Origin: Phanerochaete sordida
Lineage: Eukaryota; Basidiomycota; Agaricomycetes; Polyporales; Phanerochaetaceae
Direction of reading: 5' to 3'
Assembly (NCBI GenBank): GCA_019973155.2
Contig: BPQB01000008.1
Span: 372,001-436,000 of the forward strand
Length of the DNA stretch: 64,000 nucleotides
Shown: positions 58,254-64,000 of the stretch, in pieces
Layout: each line of letters begins with the position of its first letter
How positions within the stretch are numbered: the first letter of the stretch is position 1
Position numbers and translations under genes: made by a program
The notes under the pieces: generated by a model
Databases searched by the model: none
What the model was told of the DNA's origin: nothing
The model's input: the letters and a program-made list of their open reading frames with translations, nothing else

Positions 58254-58324
58254 GCATTCGTGGTGTAGCGGTAACATTGGGTCTTCCCATGGCCTAGCTC
58301 CGGGTTCGACTCCCGGCGGATGCA
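58254..58324 (+). tRNA. tRNA-Gly (CCC)
   Basis: 71-nt cloverleaf. Acceptor GCATTCG with CGGATGC. D arm GTGT-AGCGGTA-ACAT. Anticodon stem GGGTC/GGCCT with loop TTCCCAT, anticodon CCC. T arm CCGGG-TTCGACT-CCCGG. Discriminator A. No intron. Confidence 0.9.
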
Positions 58325-58326
58325 CA

Positions 58327-58333
58327 TTTTTTT
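58327..58333 (+). terminator. Pol III terminator of tRNA-Gly
   Basis: Run of seven T two bases after the tRNA. Confidence 0.8.
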
Positions 58334-58575
58334 CTTTTACTTTTTGCTGCGGCCCGGTCTTCCTACGTGAGACGCGGCGGTGTTGTATCGTGATATCGAA
58401 GTACGCGTGTAAACCTGTCTAGGACTGCTTTTTGGAGGTTAGCTTCGCGCGGACACGCCCAGGGTGGAGCGACCGAGTCACCGCTATCATCGCAGACGTG
58501 ACAAACGCGATGCGACACATCCTGCAGCGAACAACCATCTGCACGCAGGTCGGCGGGTGCTAGATACGGACCAAG

Positions 58576-60651
58576 ATGTCGCGCTCTGCTGCAGAACAGC
58601 CTGCAGTTATGACCATCGCTGGTACAGATAGCAGTGGTGGAGCAGGAATTCAGGTTCGTCCGCGCTCAAGCGCGTGTGCTCTATGACTCGATCGACTCAT
58701 TTGTCTTCAGGCGGACCTCAAGACCTTCACCGCGCATCTGTGCTACGGGGCTAGCGTTCACGTTGCACTCACTGCACAAAACACAACTGGTGTGCAGGCC
58801 GTGCACGCTCCGCCTCCCGAATTTATCGAGCAGCAAGTACGTGCAAAACCCCTCTCCTTCTGCTTTGCTCACAGAGCACCTAGCTTCGCTCTGTGCTCGA
58901 CGATGTCGACATCAAAGCGATGAAAACTGGCATGCTCTTCGACGCCAAGTCTATCCGCGCCGTCGTGCGCATCCTGAAGCTGTACTACAGCGACCGCGGC
59001 CGTTCGGTGCCATTCCTCGTGTGTGACCCGGTGTGCGTCTCGACATCGGGGCACACTCTCCTGCAGGCCGACGCAGTGGAGGTCATGATCAAGGAGCTGT
59101 TTCCTCTGACATACCTGCTTACACCCAACAAGTCCGAGGCGGAGCTCCTCCTTTCGCAGCACGACCTGCAGGCGAGCATCGAGAGCCTGGAGGACATGCT
59201 CCGTGCCGCAGACGACCTCCTCAAGCTCGGCCCTCAGGCGATTTTGCTGAAAGGTGGTCACCTAACTGTCAGTATGCGCGATGTCGAGCGGATTACCCTT
59301 AGCAATCCAGAACTCCGCGTCGTCCGCAGCATTCTGTTCGAGGAGAACATGGAAATTCTGCAGGTTGCGGAGCCGGACCCTGCGTCAAAGGAAATCGTCG
59401 TCGACGTTCTCCGCGCTCCGTCTGGCACAACACTGTTCGCCCGGCCCAGGGTGAACTCTACCAGCACCCATGGAACTGGATGCACCCTTTCTGCGGCACT
59501 TGTCTGCAATCTGGCACGTGGAATGACCGGTCAGTGACCATTCCAAATAGAGGGATCCGTTTTCTAACCGTCCTACAGTCGAAGATGCGACTCGTGAGGC
59601 TACGATGTACATTCACTTGGGCATCGAGACCGCCGTCCCTATCGGAAAAGGGTATGGACCCCTCAACCACATGCACTCTCTGACAGTTCGCAGCGTGCCA
59701 CGGTAAGTCCTAGGCGAACGTTCGGACCAGCTCTCCCTCAAATATCGTCTTGACAGGGCAACAGCGAGCAACCCGCACCCTTTCACCCGACTATTGATCC
59801 AGGGCACTGCTGGGATTTGGAAGGAATATGTCGAGCACCAGTTCGTCAAGCAGCTTGCCCAAGGAACTCTCCCTCGCGAATGTTTTATCCACTTCATCAA
59901 GTCCGTATCCTTGCACGCCATCATTGCCGTCCTTCTAACCCTCGCTCACAGGCAAGACTACCTGTACCTGCGGTACTACGCTCGTGCATATGCGTTCGTC
60001 TCGCAGCTCCTCCACGAGATCGTCATTTAACGTCCTCCTAGGCTCCTCGCGGCCAAGTCGTCGACCTTCCCCAGCATCAAGTCCGCGACGGACACGATCA
60101 TCAACGTCATTACCGAGGTCGAGACGCACAAGGCGTTCTGCGCGCAGTGGGGCATCACCGAGGCGGAGCTGCTCGCCACGCCAGAATCGCCCGCGACGAC
60201 GGCTTACGGCGCGTACCTGCTCGACGTCGGCTTACAAGGTGTGCGCCTCGCGCCTGCGCTGCATGTCGTCGCTGACGCATCGCACAGGGGACACGAGCAA
60301 GCTCATCATGGCATGCGCGGCGTGCTTGCTCGGCTACGGCGAGGTCGGTCTGTGGCTCAAGAAAGAGGCAGCGCGGCCGCACAGCTGGGTCGTCACCGAG
60401 GGCAACGCGTACAAGCAGTGGATGGACGACTACGGGGGCGAACACTACCAGAACGCCGTCCGTGTCGGCATCGGTGAGCTACATGCACGCCTTTGGGAGA
60501 CGCACCTGCTGACCGAACACCAGAAACGATCGAGGCCATGGCCCAAGCGGACCCGCCGTCCCCCGTGCGCTTCGAAGAGTGGAAGGGTATCTGGGAGCGC
60601 TGCACTCGTCTTGAGAAGGGCTTCTGGGATATGGCGATAAACCTAGCATAG
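58576..60651 (+). CDS. THI20: THI20-like HMP/HMP-P kinase fused to TenA domain
   Basis: Bifunctional thiamine-pyrimidine enzyme. The N-terminal ribokinase-fold domain phosphorylates hydroxymethylpyrimidine (ThiD); the C-terminal TenA/THI-4 domain salvages degraded thiamine. ATG 58576 starts MSRSAAEQPAVMTIAGTDSS, with GGAGIQ-ADLKTFTAHLCYGA across the first intron. ThiD segments include SVLDDVDIKAMKTGMLFDAK, DPVCVSTSGHTLLQADAVEV, LTPNKSEAELLLSQH, ILLKGGH and the active-site motif STHGTGCTLSAALVCNLARG. The TenA part starts FTRLLIQGTAGIWKEYVEHQ, then QLAQGTLPRECFIHFIKQDY. CAACLLGYGEVGLWLKKEAA and YGGEHYQNAVRVGIETIEAM follow, ending GFWDMAINLA at 60651. About eight exons. Full two-domain fungal architecture. 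Confidence 0.95.
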
Positions 60652-60743
60652 ATCCAAAGCGAAAGAGCGGCAAAGCAGTATGTACAGATAGGTATATAGC
60701 AAGATACTTAGAGCAAGATAGAGCAAGATAGATCCAGGGTGTT

Positions 60744-62148
60744 TCACGGTGACGGAGGCGGAGGTGTGAGATCGTCCAATGTCTCGAGCGATGGTTTGAC
60801 GTTTTCGAGTTCAACCTCAATTTCGAGCTTCGGGCCCGCGTGGTCCAGGGTCATCTCTTCGACTTTGATCTTCTTTGTTCGCTTTGTGGGTATCTTCGCG
60901 CTGGGGCATAGTCCATCGCTGAGGTCGCAAGACTCACAGCGCGGTCTGGCCGGCTGGCATATAACCTGGCAGACGGCATTAAATTAGATAGGGGCGACCA
61001 AAGGGCCGCGCACGGCATACCTGGCCAAAGCCGACCAGCCTATGGTTAATCTCTGCATGCAGCTCTTTAGGCAGCCAAGATTGCAGATTCAGACTGCCAC
61101 TGGGGGTCAGTGGAGAGCGGGATGGTGATTCATGTGTGCATACCGAGTCTCCTCCGGAGTCTTAGTTGGCGGCTTATGCCAACCAAGTCTGTTCGTAATC
61201 CTGTGAACGTGTACATCCACGCCGATGCCAACATTGCTGGGTAGGAGGGTCAGCAAGAGCGAGCGAAGAGGATATGCACTCCTCTCACATATTCCAGGCG
61301 ACATGAAGACACAGAAATGACATCTTGGGCCCAACACCAGGCAGCGAGCAAAGTTCATCCACCGTCTTCGGTACGTCGGAGCCAAAGTCATCCTTCAACT
61401 TCTGTGCAGTCTGTTTGATGTACCTGACATCCAGTATAAGCGACACAGAGAGGCGAATAGAGAGAGGGTTGCTAACTGGGTTTTCCGACGCCAGAACCCG
61501 ACCTTTGCAATAGACTCCGCAATGGTCGCCTCGTCTGCGGCCAGAATAGCTTCCACGGTAAGCGTTCCGCCGACGGCGGCGCGTAGCTTCGCTACTGCTG
61601 CATCGGTCACTTCGTCTTTCGTCTGCGATGAGAGCATGAGGGAGACGAGCGTCGAGAAGCGACGGGCCTATGCGTCTCAATTGTTTGCGGCCTGTCGTGT
61701 AATAGAAGCTCTGGAGACGCACCCTGGGGTCTGCCTCCTTCAGCTGCGCCTGCTCACAGCCCATCGTATCCACAGGAGCGACGATGTTCTCGCGCATACG
61801 CTTGATGGCTTCGTATTGTTCCCTCCATCGCGGTGGTGCGGGATGTGGTACTGCCAACGACTGAGGGACAGGCTTCTGTTTCCGTGGAGAAACACTCGGG
61901 CGAGCTGGCTTAGTCTCGAGCTCTACACTCTCAGTCTCTTCGACCTTCACGACGGCCTGACGCGTCCGTTTCGTGACAGTCTTCTTCTTCTCAATAGTAG
62001 TGACCTCCACGAGTGCCTGATCTACTTCTGACTCGATTTTGAGTCGCTTGGACCGCCGTGGAGTCGAAGGCCCGGGTTCGAAGAGCGTCACAGACGAGCT
62101 GAAAGGACTGGGCTTGCCAATAAGCTCTGTGCTGACCGCCCGCTTCAT
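60744..62148 (-). CDS. NTG1: endonuclease III homologue (NTG1/NTH1 DNA glycosylase/AP lyase)
   Basis: Base-excision-repair glycosylase for oxidised pyrimidines. ATG 62148 begins [20 protein letters not shown] and a basic nuclear-type tail ([12 protein letters not shown]). After the intron at the PR-GTGCGT donor come [20 protein letters not shown] and [20 protein letters not shown]. The helix-hairpin-helix with catalytic Lys is [20 protein letters not shown], and the Asp motif is [18 protein letters not shown]. The [4Fe-4S] ligands are intact ([18 protein letters not shown], spacing C-x6-C-x2-C-x5-C). A proline/acidic tail ends at 60744. About seven exons. The frame is also open from ATG 62262, adding a possible mitochondrial leader. 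Confidence 0.94.
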
Positions 62149-62481
62149 TCTCAGAGCCAGAGACTTGTAAAACGTTGCGGATATGATAGAAAGCAGGCCG
62201 AAGTCCAAGCAGGTGGAGGCGGGAGAGAGGGGGCATGCAACACGAACAAGAGACAACCTCACCTAGTCACCAAGCGCCCACCGCGTCTCATTAAGCCGCG
62301 GACCGCGGCGCGCGTCCCGAACACCGAGCTTTGGACAGCTGCTTGCTAAATTTCCGTCCAGCACACGAGCATGACGGCTAGCTTTTGAGAAGTAGAGAGG
62401 ACAGGAAGTCACGGTCGGGCTGCTGAGCTCTGGCAGCACATGCCCTGAGCTCGGATTGTACACTGAGCCACGAACTTCAAG

Positions 62482-62561
62482 GGCGAGATGGCCGAGCGGT
62501 CTAAGGCGCCAGACTAAGGATCTGGTCCGAAAGGGCGTGGGTTCGAATCCCACTCTCGTCA
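62482..62561 (+). tRNA. tRNA-Leu (AAG)
   Basis: 80-nt cloverleaf with long variable arm, as in Leu. Acceptor GGCGAGA with TCTCGTC. Anticodon stem CCAGA/TCTGG and loop CTAAGGA, anticodon AAG. T arm GTGGG-TTCGAAT-CCCAC. No intron. Confidence 0.92.
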
Positions 62562-62565
62562 TACC

Positions 62566-62569
62566 TTTT
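62566..62569 (+). terminator. Pol III terminator of tRNA-Leu
   Basis: TTTT four bases after the tRNA, with a second TTTT at 62572. Confidence 0.6.
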
Positions 62570-62675
62570 ACTTTTCCTCCGTTGCAGGCGAGTGTACACA
62601 GTTTGTTTTTCGCTCGAAGATACGCAGAAATTATGCTGGGTCCGTGATCTAGGAGGTCTGTCGAAAACATATTAT

Positions 62676-63318
62676 CTACGTGCTCGACTGCCCCTTCGGC
62701 CTTTGCTCTTCGAAGTAGATCAAGGTTATCACAATAAGATCGAGCATGTGGAGGACGGATGCATCCACTTTTAGCCCAGCCTGCATGCCGGTGAAGATAC
62801 TCCACGCCCCTACGTTAACAACCGTCTTTCCTAGCTGCACATCTTCAAGCTGCAGATAAATATCTTGTCAAAGCCGCTCGGCATGTCAACTCAGAACGAG
62901 AAGCTCACATAACACGACTCCGAGAAAGCCTTGCTTGTCTTCCATTTATAGGATTTCCTGTCGGACCCTACGAACGAGCGGGAGCTTGGAAGCTAGTGTG
63001 AGAGTGGGAGGCCAATATATTCATAGCGACTTACTTGCTGAAGATGCTAGTCTTGCTGAGAAATGCGTCCAGATCTGGAATCGTCTGGCCATTGTACTCG
63101 AGCCAAGTCGGTTCCAGGCGGTGCCAATGAATCTTGGCGAGCTCTTGTACGCCTGCGGTGGTCGACCGGTGGGCGCCACCGCTGACGCTATGCTTTGACA
63201 CAGTTGTCACGCGGCTCCATGGCTTGAAAGGGGTGGACGTCGAGTACAAGACATTGCCATCCGTCGTCAGCACATTCGTGTTTGTGGGGTTGTTTCCCCG
63301 CGACAGAATGAGCTCCAT
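62676..63318 (-). CDS. DUF6593-domain protein
   Basis: Small Agaricomycete protein of unknown function. ATG 63318 gives MELILSRGNNPTNTNVLTTD then GNVLYSTSTPFKPWSRVTTV, the typical beginning, and VQELAKIHWHRLEPTWLEYN. The first intron has a phase-2 donor (AA-GTAAGT). Only an acceptor at CTTCCAAG keeps the frame, giving SIFSNSRSFVGSDRKSYKWK, the family's second signature. A second intron (about 62911-62850) joins ESCY to LEDVQLGKTVVNVGAWSIFT. It ends DLIVITLIYFEEQRPKGQSS-T, with TAG at 62676. About 170 residues; the plan matches other members. Lies close to the tRNA-Leu gene. Confidence 0.85.
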
Positions 63319-63836
63319 GCCAGGGTACAAGGAGGAGATAAAGGGCTTGACATCTCGCGGACAGGTACATAAGCACAGTTCTATGTATGAACAGCGTGCG
63401 AGCACGAGGCTTGTAATTGGCAGATGCAGATGCGCTCTACCCCGCCTCGCACTGCCATCGTCAGGGCATTGAAGGGGGTACCGGCGCGGTACGCAGTAGG
63501 TTCTTCCTACGGATCACAATAATGAATTCAACGCCGTTGGTATCACTCGAGTATCATGTTCAAGTTGTTAGGCAGTGACACACTGACTGACTATAAGACT
63601 CAGCACACTCCTGCTTGTTGTAACTTTCGAGACAAGCTTGAATGGCTTCACGTAAGGATATGCGTGCAATAACGTCTGAAGACCCAGATTACAGTTGTGG
63701 AGTTGGACTTTACCAGTGAAGGGCCTGGTGCCAAACGAAGATTGAGTCGGGCCCCGGTATCTGCAGACAAGGTACTTATCCCTTGTAACCTCTCTTAGTG
63801 AGATGATTATCAGTCTATGTAGTACGCATACATTGT

Positions 63837-63856
63837 GTACACTGTACACAGTGTAC
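63837..63856. repeat. 20-bp inverted repeat with 2-nt spacer
   Basis: GTACACTGT and its reverse complement ACAGTGTAC separated by AC, about 50 bp past the 3' end of tRNA-Arg. Candidate protein-binding site or hairpin; nothing further supports it. Confidence 0.5.
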
Positions 63857-63893
63857 ATACTGTGCGTGTTGGACGCGCCTAGGACGCGGTAGG

Positions 63894-63900
63894 AAAAAAA
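63894..63900 (-). terminator. Pol III terminator of tRNA-Arg
   Basis: Seven T (plus-strand A) ten bases downstream of the tRNA 3' end. Confidence 0.75.
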
Positions 63901-63909
63901 TGTAACCAC

Positions 63910-63995
63910 TACCGACGACGGGACTCGAACCCGCAATCTTCGCCTATTCCTTGCAGAGTAGGAAAGCGACGCCCTAGCCATTGAGCCACGACGGC
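63910..63995 (-). tRNA. tRNA-Arg (CCT), intron-containing
   Basis: Minus-strand cloverleaf. D arm GCTC-AATGGCTA-GGGC. Anticodon stem TCGCT/GGCGA. The loop begins TTCCTA, anticodon CCT, then a 13-nt intron (CTCTGCAAGGAAT) after position 37. T arm GCGGG-TTCGAGT-CCCGT. Acceptor GCCGTCG against CGTCGGT has one T-T mismatch and one G-U. The gene ends 5 bp from the window edge but is complete. Confidence 0.85.
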
Positions 63996-64000
63996 GTTAC

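Larger units (their letters stand above)
63319..63909. other. intergenic, no gene; near-palindrome inside
   Basis: About 590 bp between the DUF6593 start and tRNA-Arg. Contains GTACACTGT-AC-ACAGTGTAC at 63837-63856. The open frames over 63568-63981 are not supported and run into the tRNA. Confidence 0.45.

Overview
The window is a piece of a basidiomycete nuclear genome, almost certainly from a mushroom-forming (Agaricomycete) fungus. The evidence is internal. Genes are dense and on both strands. Introns are short (about 50-90 nt) with GTRNGT/YAG ends and break nearly every gene. There are single-copy eukaryotic housekeeping genes (REV1, ALG2, NAA35, THI20, mitochondrial TrpRS) and intron-bearing nuclear tRNAs. 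It also holds families that are largely basidiomycete: DUF6699, DUF6593, PL14-type secreted proteins and F-box/LRR expansions. I assembled about 30 protein genes and 4 tRNA genes by reading exons across splice sites. Gene spans include introns.

Layout. 1-7.2 kb: class I histone deacetylase (3' part beyond the left edge), SLC41/MgtE cation transporter, DOPA 4,5-dioxygenase, a single-pass membrane protein and a probable GPI-anchored secreted protein. 7.6-14.9 kb: a cluster of four F-box/leucine-rich paralogues in mixed orientation. 15.2-22.9 kb: zinc alcohol dehydrogenase, GABA/amino-acid permease, a gene-poor stretch and a polysaccharide deacetylase. 23-32 kb: a PL14-type secreted protein with a large low-complexity insert, calcipressin, CCDC124/Lso2 and two DUF6699 genes. 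32-43.6 kb: ALG2, a cysteine-rich receptor-like membrane protein, a Ypt1/Rab1 GTPase and REV1. 43.7-53.6 kb: a His-rich-tailed methyltransferase, tRNA-Phe, a 235-bp TIR element (MITE), GH31 alpha-glucosidase, mitochondrial TrpRS and NAA35. 54-57 kb: two tandem PL14 paralogues. 58-64 kb: tRNA-Gly, THI20, an endonuclease III homologue, tRNA-Leu, a DUF6593 gene and tRNA-Arg.

Most genes are unrelated neighbours. I see no biosynthetic, defence or selfish gene cluster. Local structure comes from gene duplication (F-box x4, PL14 x3, DUF6699 x2) and from head-to-head pairs sharing short promoters (HDAC/SLC41, DOPA dioxygenase/membrane protein, F-box A/B, TrpRS/NAA35). The least ordinary items are: the F-box cluster, where every copy begins with a tiny phase-0 exon spliced onto an internal Met; the PL14 protein whose conserved domain is split by about 240 residues of Asp- and Pro-rich sequence with a dibasic site; and the TIR element next to tRNA-Phe. 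I did not find a clearly new multi-gene system.
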